Counted from the stretch's first letter, positions 44,851-53,026 are shown. The stretch: 64,000 bases of DNA from Bacteroidota bacterium (GCA_026391805.1 JAPLDJ010000009.1:62001-126000), one strand, 5' to 3'. The notes: generated by a model not told the origin, from the sequence alone. Numbers and translations: made by a program.

Positions 44851-46242
44851 TTATGGATTCGTCATCTTTTCGATGGATGATTCAAGACCGCTGCTTGGCA
44901 GGTCGGCAGGATAGCTGACGATCTTTCCCTGGCTGTCGATCAGCACGAACAGCGGGAATGATTTGACATCATAATCCTTCAGGAGCCCGAGTTCATCGCC
45001 CAGGTGAAGGAACGTCCAGTTAAATTTCTTTTTAAGGTTCAAGAAGAAATTCATCTTCACAAACTCCTTATCAGCCGAAATGCTGACGAAATTCATCCGG
45101 TCATGGTATTTATCAACCATTGGTTTCAGGAATTCCATTTCGCTCAGGCAGACCTGGCAATAGGTCGTCCAAAAGCCTATCAGCACAGGCTTTCCCCTGA
45201 AATCAGAGAGGGAGACCTTTTTCCGGTTACGGTCCATTAATGTGAAACCCGGAGCTTCAGACCCCGGTTTGAGCCGGGTGACAAATTTCAGCACATCGTC
45301 CGCGATCGGGCGGTTTTCAGGGAATTTACTCTCTTTGGACATGCCCGCCAGAAGGTTCCGGATACTCTCTTTTTTATATTGCGGATCGCCGTACATCTCC
45401 ATCATGGAGCGTAGCAGGACCAGTTCCCGGAGTTGTGGTTTCCGGAGGAGTGTATCGGCAGCAAGGGCTTTCATCAGTGTTGCATAACTGAAGGCACCGT
45501 CCAGCATCGCATTGTAGTTAAGAAACTTCAATGGCCGGGAGGTGGTTGTCATGTATCCTGAAAAAAATTCCATGAAAAAATCCATGTACTCGACGTTGTC
45601 GTAGAGGATCGGGGCATCCGAAAAATATTTTTTCACCATGTGCGGTTTACCCATGATGTTCGCCACCTGTTCGAGCGAACCGGTCTTGTATTTCATGTAA
45701 TCGCCGAAATAAGGATTCTTAACCTCCGGAAATTTCCGTGCCATGTGCACCCTGAAAGTATCCAGCCGGTCCTTATCCTTGTTGCGGTAAAGGTCGTTGA
45801 AATGTTCCAGCACGAACACATTGTAGTCCTTGTTGAAGGCCTGGATCAGCGTGTTCAGGTCATCCGGACGGTTTCCGGAGATCACGATCTCCAGGCTCTG
45901 CGATTCAAGAAAAGGATTCATCTCCGTCATCTCATTGTAATTCAACGGGGAGATGGAAAGGGTGTAGTTCTTTCCCGGTTCAAGGAAAAGTTCGGCCCTG
46001 TGAAAATCGATGGCCACGGATACGGAAATCGTTCGGTCAAGCGGAAAGGAGAGCGAGAAAGCCCCGGTTGAATCGACCGTTGCTGCGGCAAGCGTTTTTC
46101 CCAGTCTCGTCAGCAGGTCAAGCGCCGTCACTACTTCGATCTTCCTTCCTTCGGCGCCGGGAGCGGTTCCGGTTATCTTCGTCAATTGAGCGAAGATCAG
46201 AGCTGGAACAAGAACAAAAAGCAAAACAAGTGTTATTTTCAT
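44851..46242 (-). CDS. TlpA-family thiol-disulfide oxidoreductase
   Basis: 463 residues from ATG 46242 (MKITLVLLFVLVPALIFAQ signal). The N-terminal part (about 20-120) is a beta-rich DUF4369-like domain, the middle is helical, and the C-terminal thioredoxin domain (about 325-460) has GSEAPGFTLMDRNRKKVSLS, FRGKPVLIGFWTTYCQVC with active site CQVC, and SFPLFVLIDSQGKIVSYPAD. It is exported and likely reduces or oxidises periplasmic protein thiols. Confidence 0.88.
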   Translation of the reverse strand: MKITLVLLFVLVPALIFAQLTKITGTAPGAEGRKIEVVTALDLLTRLGKTLAAATVDSTGAFSLSFPLDRTISVSVAIDFHRAELFLEPGKNYTLSISPLNYNEMTEMNPFLESQSLEIVISGNRPDDLNTLIQAFNKDYNVFVLEHFNDLYRNKDKDRLDTFRVHMARKFPEVKNPYFGDYMKYKTGSLEQVANIMGKPHMVKKYFSDAPILYDNVEYMDFFMEFFSGYMTTTSRPLKFLNYNAMLDGAFSYATLMKALAADTLLRKPQLRELVLLRSMMEMYGDPQYKKESIRNLLAGMSKESKFPENRPIADDVLKFVTRLKPGSEAPGFTLMDRNRKKVSLSDFRGKPVLIGFWTTYCQVCLSEMEFLKPMVDKYHDRMNFVSISADKEFVKMNFFLNLKKKFNWTFLHLGDELGLLKDYDVKSFPLFVLIDSQGKIVSYPADLPSSGLESSIEKMTNP

Positions 46243-46245
46243 AAA

Positions 46246-46318
46246 ATTTTTAACACAATAGTCACAATAGGGCACATTAGGATCTATTGTGTTCTATTGT
46301 GCCTAATGTGGTTCAAAA
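46246..46318. repeat. CACAATAG inverted repeat element
   Basis: CACAATAGGGCACATTAGG (46262-46280) and CTATTGTGCCTAATGTGG (46296-46313) pair as a long hairpin between coaD and the TlpA-like gene. The unit recurs in part at 1845-1865, 34412-34431 and 35494-35520. Confidence 0.85.
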
Positions 46319-46325
46319 AGTTAAT

Positions 46326-46808
46326 TTATAAACCTGTGGAACTATTCATCTCTGCTGCGAGGATGGCCGGAACGAACTTGCTTACATTGCCGCCATTACG
46401 GAGGATATCCCTGACGACTGACGAACTCAGGGCCGCATATTCAGGGGCGCTCAGGAGAAAAACGGTCTCGATTTCCGGGGTCAGGGCTTTATTCATCAGT
46501 CCGATGGTACGTTCGAATTCAAAATCCGCTGAAGTCCTCAGACCACGCAGGATATAGTTGGCATTCATTTTCACGCAGAAATCGACCGTCAGGCCGGAAT
46601 ACTTGATAATCTCTACTCCCGGTTCATCACCGAAAACCATTTTCAGCCATTTCATGCGGATCTCCAGCGGGAAGAAACTTTTTTTCTCTGCATTTTCGCC
46701 AACCGCCACGATGATCTTGTCGAATACCGGCAATGCCCTGCGGATGATGGATTCATGTCCGCAGGTGATGGGGTCGAACGATCCCGGAAAAACAGCGATC
46801 TTTTGCAT
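46326..46808 (-). CDS. coaD: Phosphopantetheine adenylyltransferase
   Basis: 160 residues, family length; penultimate step of coenzyme A synthesis. Nucleotidyltransferase motif FPGSFDPITCGHESIIRRAL, where the usual FDPITNGH has Cys for Asn; later YILRGLRTSADFEFE and LSSSVVRDILRNGGNVSKFV. Soluble. Confidence 0.96.
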   Translation of the reverse strand: MQKIAVFPGSFDPITCGHESIIRRALPVFDKIIVAVGENAEKKSFFPLEIRMKWLKMVFGDEPGVEIIKYSGLTVDFCVKMNANYILRGLRTSADFEFERTIGLMNKALTPEIETVFLLSAPEYAALSSSVVRDILRNGGNVSKFVPAILAAEMNSSTGL

Positions 46809-46827
46809 AGGAAGGAGTTTTCTAAGG

Positions 46828-46835
46828 CAAACTTA
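46828..46835 (-). promoter_or_regulatory. -7 element for coaD
   Basis: CAAACTTA on plus reads TAAGTTTG on minus, 20 bases before the coaD ATG. Confidence 0.55.
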
Positions 46836-46857
46836 CGTAAAATAATGGTTCAGGGAG

Positions 46858-47640
46858 TTATTCGAAGGTGAGCGAAAGCTGGAAGATCTTTGATTTGAGC
46901 GACGAGATGCTTTCCGTATAGATGTTGTTTTCATGCTTCAGCTGATCCATAAGGCCGTACATCATTTTCAGCTCGATGCCCAGCTTAAACCATTCATTGT
47001 AAATGTCAAAGCCTACGCCCACCTCCAGGTAAATATCGTTCTGGTTGAATTTCACAATCTTCTGGTCGGCATTGCGCTGTTCCCTCTTCTTGGCCTGTGA
47101 AGCCAGGTCAAGGGTGTACTGTGCCCCGCCCATGAGGTAGGCCCTCATATTGTTGTAACGGTCGGATTTGAATTTGAACTCAATCGGAAAATTCACGTAG
47201 GTAGAGGGAACCTTTTTCGTGATCGTCATCTGAGTGGTGCTTTCCTTCCTGTAAGTTACAATGGTATACACAATGTCGCGGTCGCCAAAGCTCAGCGAAG
47301 GGATGAACCTCAGGTCAAAATAATCTCCGATCTTCAGATCGCTCACAATGCTGATGACAAAACCGGGTGCCCCGCTGGAGTTGATGGACAATACTTTCGC
47401 CGAGTCGGGAAGCGGAAGAATATCGGGGATGTAAAGCGAATCGAAATTATGGGTAGGGAGATCGGCAATCGGACGGATGGTCAGGTAACTCATGTCTGCG
47501 CCCAGGACGAACCCGAAATGGAACCGGTCCTGGTCGTAGAAAGGATTGTTCAGGATCCATTGCTTCTGGCCAAACGCCTTTCCGGCAAGTGAAAGATAAA
47601 AAACAATCAGCGTAACGGCGATTAACCTTATAGATCTCAA
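46858..47640 (-). CDS. porT: PorT-like outer-membrane protein of type IX secretion
   Basis: 260 residues with signal peptide MRSIRLIAVTLIVFYLSLAGKAFGQ. The mature part is beta-barrel-like with aromatic girdles (FHFGFVLGADMSYLTI, APGFVISIVSDLKIGDYFDL, YVNFPIEFKFKSDRY, YLEVGVGFDIYNEWFKLGIE). This and its place right after ubiE match PorT of Bacteroidota, needed for T9SS assembly. Two T9SS cargo genes are in the window (56823, 57721). Call rests on pattern and synteny. Confidence 0.85.
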   Translation of the reverse strand: MRSIRLIAVTLIVFYLSLAGKAFGQKQWILNNPFYDQDRFHFGFVLGADMSYLTIRPIADLPTHNFDSLYIPDILPLPDSAKVLSINSSGAPGFVISIVSDLKIGDYFDLRFIPSLSFGDRDIVYTIVTYRKESTTQMTITKKVPSTYVNFPIEFKFKSDRYNNMRAYLMGGAQYTLDLASQAKKREQRNADQKIVKFNQNDIYLEVGVGFDIYNEWFKLGIELKMMYGLMDQLKHENNIYTESISSLKSKIFQLSLTFE

Positions 47641-47724
47641 GAATTAATTATGTTTTGTGTATGTCTTAAACGGCTTATCCCGGCTTTTATTTTAGTAAAG
47701 ACCGCAGGAAAGATGGCAATTCGC

Positions 47725-48417
47725 TTATTTTTCACCTTTATAGATCGTGGAAATCCCGAAGGTCAGGGGACGTTTTGTTGTATTCTTCATTCCTACACGG
47801 TGCATGACCTCAAGAAAATCGTTTCCCGACGGAAATGCTGCGACCGATTCGGGCAGGTAAGAATAGGCCTGTTCATTTTTGGAGACCAGCCTTCCGATGA
47901 CCGGGATGATAAACCTGGAATAAAAGCCATATGCCTGTTTCATCGGAAAGGATGACGGGTGTGAGAACTCCAGGATCATCATCACTCCGCCCGGACTCAG
48001 TACGCGCCTCATCTCTGAAAGTCCTTTTTCAAGGTCTTCGTAATTCCTTACTCCGAATGCTACGGTGACCGCATCGAAAGCGTCATCGGGGAACGGGATC
48101 GCTTCTGCATCGGCCTGCCGGAAGGTGATCCGCTCCTCAAGTCCTTTTTTCCGGACCTTTTTCTCCGCAATAGCCAGCATATCCGTGGCAAGGTCGATAC
48201 CTGTGATCCGGGCAGTACCGAGCGAACTGATGGCGATGGCGAGGTCGCCGGTACCAGTGGCGACATCCAGGATATTCAAGGGTTTGAAGGCAGAAAGGTT
48301 CTGTACGAATTTTCTTCTCCACCCGTAATCGACCCCGAGCGAAAGAAAATGATTCAGGAAGTCATATTTTCCTGAGATGTCATTGAACATCAGCCGGACC
48401 TGCTCTTTTTTAGACAT
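47725..48417 (-). CDS. ubiE: Demethylmenaquinone methyltransferase
   Basis: 230 residues. C-methylation step of menaquinone synthesis (also called menG). Family patterns: MFNDISGKYDFLNHFLSLGV, WRRKFV, NILDVATGTGDLAIAI (SAM motif I), ADAEAIPFPDDAFDAVTVAF, GVRNYEDLEKGLSEMRRVL and MMILEFSHPSSFPMKQAYGF. Directly upstream of porT on the same strand. Confidence 0.96.
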   Translation of the reverse strand: MSKKEQVRLMFNDISGKYDFLNHFLSLGVDYGWRRKFVQNLSAFKPLNILDVATGTGDLAIAISSLGTARITGIDLATDMLAIAEKKVRKKGLEERITFRQADAEAIPFPDDAFDAVTVAFGVRNYEDLEKGLSEMRRVLSPGGVMMILEFSHPSSFPMKQAYGFYSRFIIPVIGRLVSKNEQAYSYLPESVAAFPSGNDFLEVMHRVGMKNTTKRPLTFGISTIYKGEK

Positions 48418-48420
48418 AAA

Positions 48421-48450
48421 ATCGTAAATCTAAAATCGTAAATCGTAAAT
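48421..48450. repeat. AAATCGTAAATC tandem word
   Basis: AAATCGTAAATCTAAAATCG and TAAATCGTAAATAAAAAA; the same word as at 734-760. Between tsf and ubiE. Confidence 0.8.
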
Positions 48451-48507
48451 AAAAAAGGGGAACTTCTACAAAAGACGATCCCCTTAAAAACCCACTAAAA
48501 ACAATCT

Positions 48508-49344
48508 TTATGCTCCGAGCATCAGTCTTTTGAATCCGGAGACCTTAAGGTCTTTGTCCTTCTCGCTGATGTACTGCCTGACCGTCTTCTTGGTATCCCT
48601 TACAAAATCCTGGTTAAGAAGGGTATTGTCCTTGAAGAATTTGGCCAGCTTGCCGGTGGCGATCTTTTCCAGCATCTCTTCCGGCTTTCCTTCCTGGCGT
48701 GCCTGTTCCTTGCCGATCTCGATCTCGCGGTCGATGGTTGCCTGGGAAACGTCGTCCTTATCAACGGCAACCGGGTTCATGGCAGCAACCTGCATGGCAA
48801 GTTCGTGTGCGATCTCTGCGATGCCCTTCACATCCTTATTGCTCATGCCGATGATGGTGGCGAGGCGGTTTCCGTGATGGTTGTATGCCGATACAAACGG
48901 TGCTTCCATCGACTCATAATGTGCGATCTGGATCTTTTCGCCGGTCTTGCCAAGCATTTCGTTCAGCTTCTCCTCCACTGTGTGCTCGCCAAGGTTCAGG
49001 CCTATGATGGCATCGGTACCGGCGGGACGTGCATTAATGCAAAGATCGAGAAGATCGTGTGCGAATTTCTTGAAATCATCGGTCTTGCCTACAAAATCGG
49101 TTTCGCAGTTGACCATGATGAGTCCTGCATAGGAATGATCATGTGCGGCTTTGGCGAGTACGATTCCTTCATTGGCATCGCGGTCGGCACGTTTTGCAGC
49201 GACTTTCTGCCCTTTTTTGCGCAGGTAATCGATGGCTTTATCAAAATCTCCTTCTGTTTCCTGGAGTGCCTTTTTGCAGTCCATCATTCCGGCGCCGGAC
49301 ATCTGACGTAATTTATTAACGTCAGCAGCAGTTATGTTTACCAT
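48508..49344 (-). CDS. tsf: Translation elongation factor Ts
   Basis: 278 residues. Exchanges GDP on EF-Tu. N-terminal UBA-like part ITAADVNKLRQMSGAGMMDC then KKALQETEGDFDKAIDYLRK, the core with ANEGIVLAKAAHDHSYAGLI and VNCETDFVGKTDDFKKFAHD, and C-terminal LLNQDFVRDTKKTVRQYI. Downstream of rpsB as in most bacteria, but separated by 130 bases holding repeats. Confidence 0.97.
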   Translation of the reverse strand: MVNITAADVNKLRQMSGAGMMDCKKALQETEGDFDKAIDYLRKKGQKVAAKRADRDANEGIVLAKAAHDHSYAGLIMVNCETDFVGKTDDFKKFAHDLLDLCINARPAGTDAIIGLNLGEHTVEEKLNEMLGKTGEKIQIAHYESMEAPFVSAYNHHGNRLATIIGMSNKDVKGIAEIAHELAMQVAAMNPVAVDKDDVSQATIDREIEIGKEQARQEGKPEEMLEKIATGKLAKFFKDNTLLNQDFVRDTKKTVRQYISEKDKDLKVSGFKRLMLGA

Positions 49345-49389
49345 AATTTTTATTTGTACATTAAAGGTTTTTGAAATTGACTCGTGATA

Positions 49390-49480
49390 AGGAATCTGGC
49401 ATGTGAAGCGTGAGAGGTGAAAAGTGAGAGGAGAGGAAAATCAACCATTCACTTTTCACTTTTCACTTTTCACTACTTAC
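49390..49480. repeat. GTGAAAAGTGAGAGG / CTTTTCACTTTTCAC inverted words
   Basis: GTGAGAGGTGAAAAGTGAGA (49404-49423) faces TTCACTTTTCACTTTTCACT (49448-49467); can form a hairpin inside the rpsB-tsf operon and touches the rpsB stop. Confidence 0.8.
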
Positions 49481-50418
49481 TTTTTGTTGGATCTTCCGAC
49501 CGGCTTGCTGATCCTTTTACGCGGAGCTTTTGATTTATCGGCTTCCTCTTCTGCAGCCGTCTTCAGCTTGGTAACCTTTGAATCGGTGAAATCTTTCTTG
49601 GCGATCGTGATTCCTTCTTCTTCCTCTTCAACATCAAGACCTCCGATCCCTGATTTCACTCCGAATTCGTCTTCAGTGCCCTCGCCTCTTTCATCGTGAT
49701 CCTCCTCGGCTGCTTTCTTGTCGCGGTCGAGTTTCCGTTCGATCAATCCTTCTTCGATGGCTTTCACCATGGATTCAACGATGAGGGAGATGGATTTGGA
49801 TGCATCGTCGTTGGCCGGGATGGGGAAATCCACCTGGCGCGGATCTGAATTGGTATCGACGATGGCAAAGGTCGGGATGTTCAGTTTCTTGGCTTCTGCA
49901 ACGGCGATGTGTTCCTTCAGGATATCCACAACAAATACGGCAGCCGGAAGACGGTTAAGATCGGCGATACTGCCAAGGTTCTTTTCCAGTTTGGCACGTT
50001 CGCGGGTGATGGTAAGGCGTTCCTTTTTCGAAAGGTTGTTATAGGAAGGACTGCTCATCAGCTTATCGATGGAAGCCATTTTCCTGACGGCTTTACGGAT
50101 GGTGGCGAAGTTGGTGAGCATACCGCCCGGCCAACGCTCGGTCACGTAAGGCATGTTGACTTTTCTTACATGTTCTGCAACGAGTTCCTTTGCCTGTTTC
50201 TTGGTGGCAACGAAAAGAACGCGTTTTCCTGATTTTGCAATCTGTTTTAAGGCTGAAGCGGCTTCATCCATCTTGGCCATGGTCTTGTAGAGATCGATGA
50301 TGTGGATCCCGTTGCGTTCCATGAAAATATAGGGGGCCATTGCGGGGTTCCATTTTCTCTTCAAGTGACCGAAATGGACACCGGCTTCCAATAATTCATC
50401 AAAAGTGGTTCTGGACAT
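49477..50418 (-). CDS. rpsB: 30S ribosomal protein S2 with charged C-terminal extension
   Basis: 313 residues. The S2 core is typical to about residue 232: LLEAGVHFGHLKRKWNPAMA, GIHIIDLYKTMAKMDEA, RWPGGMLTNFATIRKAVRKM, VVDILKEHIAVAEAKKL and VDTNSDPRQVDFPIPANDDA. From there a tail of about 80 residues is rich in Glu, Asp and Lys (DHDERGEGTEDEFGVKSGIG, DVEEEEEGITIAKKD, KAPRKRISKPVGRSNKK), longer than in most relatives. Part of rplM-rpsI-rpsB-tsf. Confidence 0.97.
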   Translation of the reverse strand: MSRTTFDELLEAGVHFGHLKRKWNPAMAPYIFMERNGIHIIDLYKTMAKMDEAASALKQIAKSGKRVLFVATKKQAKELVAEHVRKVNMPYVTERWPGGMLTNFATIRKAVRKMASIDKLMSSPSYNNLSKKERLTITRERAKLEKNLGSIADLNRLPAAVFVVDILKEHIAVAEAKKLNIPTFAIVDTNSDPRQVDFPIPANDDASKSISLIVESMVKAIEEGLIERKLDRDKKAAEEDHDERGEGTEDEFGVKSGIGGLDVEEEEEGITIAKKDFTDSKVTKLKTAAEEEADKSKAPRKRISKPVGRSNKK

Positions 50419-50442
50419 AATTTGCTTACTATAATATCGATT

Positions 50443-50829
50443 TTAACGTTTGCTAAACTGGAATCTTTTTCTTGCTTTCTTCTGACCGAACTTTTTACGT
50501 TCAACCATTCGGGGGTCTCTGCGCATCAGGCCCTTTGCCTTCAGTGCAGGCCTGTTCTCCTCACTGATCTTGCACAGTGCGCGTGAAATTGCATGGCTGA
50601 GCGCTTCTGCCTGACCGGTGATTCCACCGCCATCCAGGTTGACTTTCACATCGTATTTTCCCAGGGAATTGGTGACGTTGAAAGGCTCAACCACCTGGTG
50701 TTGCAGAATAACTGTGGGAAAATAGTCTTTATAATCGCGGTCGTTGACCGTTATTTTACCATCTCCGTCTTTCAGGTAAATCCTCGCGACGGCAGTTTTT
50801 CTTCTGCCGAGGGCCATGATAACTTCCAT
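50443..50829 (-). CDS. rpsI: 30S ribosomal protein S9
   Basis: 128 residues. ALGRRKTAVARIYLKDGDGK, the DYFPT motif and GGGITGQAEALSHAISRAL are diagnostic. The C-terminal tail ERKKFGQKKARKRFQFSKR reaches the P site. One base follows the stop of rplM. Confidence 0.98.
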   Translation of the reverse strand: MEVIMALGRRKTAVARIYLKDGDGKITVNDRDYKDYFPTVILQHQVVEPFNVTNSLGKYDVKVNLDGGGITGQAEALSHAISRALCKISEENRPALKAKGLMRRDPRMVERKKFGQKKARKRFQFSKR

Positions 50830-50830
50830 A

Positions 50831-51286
50831 TTATTTTATTGAGTTTAAATTGATGACTTTGGGCTGCTGTGCCTGGTGCGGATGCTCCGGACCGGCATAA
50901 ACAAAGAGGTTGCGGAAGAGTTCACTTCCCAGGCGGTTCTTCGGGAGCATCCCTTTAATGGCCTTTTCAACCACGGCCGTCGGTTTCTTGGCCAGGAGTT
51001 CGCGGGGGCTGGTGGTTCGCTGTCCACCGGGATAACCGGTATGACGGATATATTCCTTGTCGGTCATCTTCTTGCCGGTAAGAATTATCTTCTCAGCATT
51101 GATGATGATCACATTATCACCGCAATCCACATGAGGTGTATAATTGGGTTTCAGCTTGCCCCTGAGCAATCGTGCTGCCTTGGTCGCCAAGCGGCCAAGT
51201 ACCTGGTTTTCTGCGTCAATAAGTACCCACTCCTTGTTAACCGTTTCCTTGTTTGCACTTATTGTCTTGTAACTTAACGTATTCAT
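50831..51286 (-). CDS. rplM: 50S ribosomal protein L13
   Basis: 151 residues. WVLIDAENQVLGRLATKAAR, GDNVIIINAEKIILTGKK, YIRHTGYPGGQR and AIKGMLPKNRLG are diagnostic. First gene of rplM-rpsI-rpsB-tsf, with a strong promoter just upstream at 51338-51369. Confidence 0.98.
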   Translation of the reverse strand: MNTLSYKTISANKETVNKEWVLIDAENQVLGRLATKAARLLRGKLKPNYTPHVDCGDNVIIINAEKIILTGKKMTDKEYIRHTGYPGGQRTTSPRELLAKKPTAVVEKAIKGMLPKNRLGSELFRNLFVYAGPEHPHQAQQPKVINLNSIK

Positions 51287-51337
51287 GAATCTTTCTGGTT
51301 ACTAAAGCGTTAATTTTATTCCCATCAAAAAGGGGTG

Positions 51338-51369
51338 CAAAAATAGAAAGAACTTTTTGATTTAACAAA
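51338..51369 (-). promoter_or_regulatory. Promoter of the rplM ribosomal operon
   Basis: On the minus strand TTTG (51369-51366) and TATTTTTG (51345-51338) are separated by 20 bases, the best full match in the window to the Bacteroidota -33/-7 consensus. Leader about 45 bases. Confidence 0.8.
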
Positions 51370-51524
51370 TTATATGAGGAACTTTTACTCCATGCCCTCA
51401 TATCCAAACTTTCTTTACAACCATTATTTATACTTAAACCATCCTTTTTGTACCTTTTAAAACTCATTCCATGGCATTTAAAAAATAAGCACTTCATCCC
51501 CTGATTTTTTTCCCTTTTTCCCAA

Positions 51525-51615
51525 TGCACCTCATCCCCCACCCCCTTCTCCCTTTTCTCAATTCTCCAATGCACCTCATCCCCCGCCCCCTTCTCCTGAA
51601 GGAGAAGGGGAGCTA
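51525..51615. repeat. Two CACCTCATCCCCC elements with CTCCTGAAGGAG palindrome
   Basis: CACCTCATCCCCCACCCCCTT (51528-51548) and CACCTCATCCCCCGCCCCCTT then CTCCTGAAGGAGAAGGGGAG. Together with the rplM promoter they fill the gap 51287-51669; no gene there. Confidence 0.9.
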
Positions 51616-51669
51616 GTTCATTGACAATTCATTCCTTTATTGATAATACATTTATTGTAACTTTACTTT

Positions 51670-52110
51670 ATGGTTTTTATCAAGAAGACAAAGGAATATA
51701 TGCTTCATCTTGATGCGAAAGAGGAGGTATTCAGGTCTGCTCATGCCTTACGGCATCAAATGACTGAGGCTGAAACAGTGCTGTGGGAAGAACTGAAAGG
51801 ACGCAACCTGAACGGATTAAAATTCCGAAGACAACATCCTGTTAACCGTTATATTGCGGATTTTTATTGTCATGAAAAAAAGTTAGTTATTGAAGTGGAT
51901 GGTGGAATTCATGAGCACAACTCCGTCATTGAACATGACGAAAACCGTTCTGCTGAACTTGAAAGGCTGGGAATCTGTGTAGTACGGTTTACCAATGATC
52001 AGGTTCTTAATAACATTAAAAGTGTAATCAATAAGATCAGAGAAATCACCGGTGAGGATTCAGTATCGAACGACGCCCCTTCTCCTTCAGGAGAAGGGGC
52101 CGGGGGTTGA
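51670..52110 (+). CDS. DUF559 domain protein (Vsr-like PD-(D/E)xK nuclease fold)
   Basis: 146 residues. ALRHQMTEAETVLWEELKGR, FRRQHPVNRYIADFYCHEKK and LVIEVDGGIHEH are the DUF559 pattern; Asp in IADFYC and Glu/Asp in IEVDGG are the presumed metal-binding residues. Nuclease activity is inferred from fold. The last ~10 residues (APSPSGEGAGG) and the stop are encoded by the CTCCTTCAGGAGAAGG element, and the gene is flanked by copies of this element on both sides, which suggests it travels with repeats or was inserted between them. Confidence 0.85.
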   Translation: MVFIKKTKEYMLHLDAKEEVFRSAHALRHQMTEAETVLWEELKGRNLNGLKFRRQHPVNRYIADFYCHEKKLVIEVDGGIHEHNSVIEHDENRSAELERLGICVVRFTNDQVLNNIKSVINKIREITGEDSVSNDAPSPSGEGAGG

Positions 52111-52125
52111 GGTGCAGTGGCGGAA
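52076..52125. repeat. Palindromic repeat overlapping the DUF559 stop
   Basis: CCCCTTCTCCTTCAGGAGAAG followed by GGGCCGGGGGTTGAGGTGCA; inverted relative to 51580-51612. Confidence 0.88.
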
Positions 52126-52200
52126 TGCAGAAATGCAAAACGCAGGATCAGAATTATTTCCCTGATGTTATTACCTTTATCGTCTTAACTATAATCATAA

Positions 52201-52917
52201 ATGAAAAATACCCTCCAAGCACTCCTTTGGGTCGGCATATTTGCGGCTGCCATGGCATTTCTTGAGAGCGCCGTTGTGGTTTACCTGCGTGCCGTCTATT
52301 ATCCTGAAGGATTTGTCTTCCCCCTGAAAATGATGGATCCGGGCATCATGGTGACAGAAATTGTCCGTGAAGCAGCAACGATGGTCATGCTGATCACGGT
52401 CGCGGTGATTGCAGGGAAGAACGCCGTCAGCCGGTTCGCAATTTTTATTTATGCCTTTGCGATCTGGGACATCTTCTATTACATCTACCTCGTGCTTCTC
52501 CTCGGCTGGCCGTCTTCCATGATGACCTGGGACCTGCTCTTCCTGATCCCGGTTACCTGGGTCGGACCGGTACTGGCGCCAGTTATTAATTCCCTGACGA
52601 TGATCCTGCTGGCAGTGCTGATCCTTAATTACAGGACAAAAAATGAAGTTTTCAGGGTCTCCTCGTTCGAATGGTTCCTGCTTATTCTTGGTTCCCTCGT
52701 CGTGATCTTTGCCTATACGCGGCCCTATATGCAATACATGCTTGCGCGATATTCCTTTTCCGAACTGCTGCACTTCAGCGGGAACCAGGCACTGACGGAC
52801 TATGCTGCTGCCTTTGTACCGTTAAAATTCAACTGGATCCTGTTCTCGGCCGGGCAGGTGCTGTTCTTCTGGTCCATCGGGAACATGGTGCGGAGGATGT
52901 GGGACAAAAAAGCCTGA
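52201..52917 (+). CDS. Polytopic membrane protein of unknown function
   Basis: 238 residues with about six hydrophobic helices (for example LLWVGIFAAAMAFLESAVVV at the N-terminus, MVMLITVAVIAGKNAV, FYYIYLVLLLGWPSSMMTWD, SLVVIFAYTRPY, FSAGQVLFFWSIGNMVRRMW). The pattern is recurrent in Bacteroidota and others but has no assigned role that I can name. Possible -7-like TACCTTTA at about 52172-52179. No operon partner; gldA follows after 220 bases of repeats. Confidence 0.75.
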   Translation: MKNTLQALLWVGIFAAAMAFLESAVVVYLRAVYYPEGFVFPLKMMDPGIMVTEIVREAATMVMLITVAVIAGKNAVSRFAIFIYAFAIWDIFYYIYLVLLLGWPSSMMTWDLLFLIPVTWVGPVLAPVINSLTMILLAVLILNYRTKNEVFRVSSFEWFLLILGSLVVIFAYTRPYMQYMLARYSFSELLHFSGNQALTDYAAAFVPLKFNWILFSAGQVLFFWSIGNMVRRMWDKKA

Positions 52918-52931
52918 AGCGAAATAATTCA

Positions 52932-52939
52932 TACTTTTG
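52932..52939 (+). promoter_or_regulatory. Possible -7 element upstream of gldA
   Basis: TACTTTTG matches TAnnTTTG but is about 200 bases before gldA, with tandem repeats in between. Confidence 0.35.
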
Positions 52940-52989
52940 TGGCCGTTATAAGACATAAGTCATAAGGAATATGGCATATGTAATACGTT

Positions 52990-53026
52990 TTAAGACATTA
53001 AGACATTAAGACATTAAGACATTTGA
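52990..53026 (+). repeat. Tandem AGACATTA x4
   Basis: Four copies of the 8-mer AGACATTA (last one AGACATTT). It lies in a region also holding GTCTTATGTCTTATTACTTA and its reverse, all before gldA. Confidence 0.9.

Noticed and set aside
51237-51524. 95-codon minus-strand open frame upstream of rplM
   Set aside because: It covers the rplM promoter and leader, overlaps the rplM start, and shows no recognisable domain or coding bias.
52195-52773. 192-codon minus-strand open frame opposite the 52201 membrane protein
   Set aside because: The plus-strand frame has clear membrane helices; the minus frame is rich in H, Q and R without pattern, a typical shadow.
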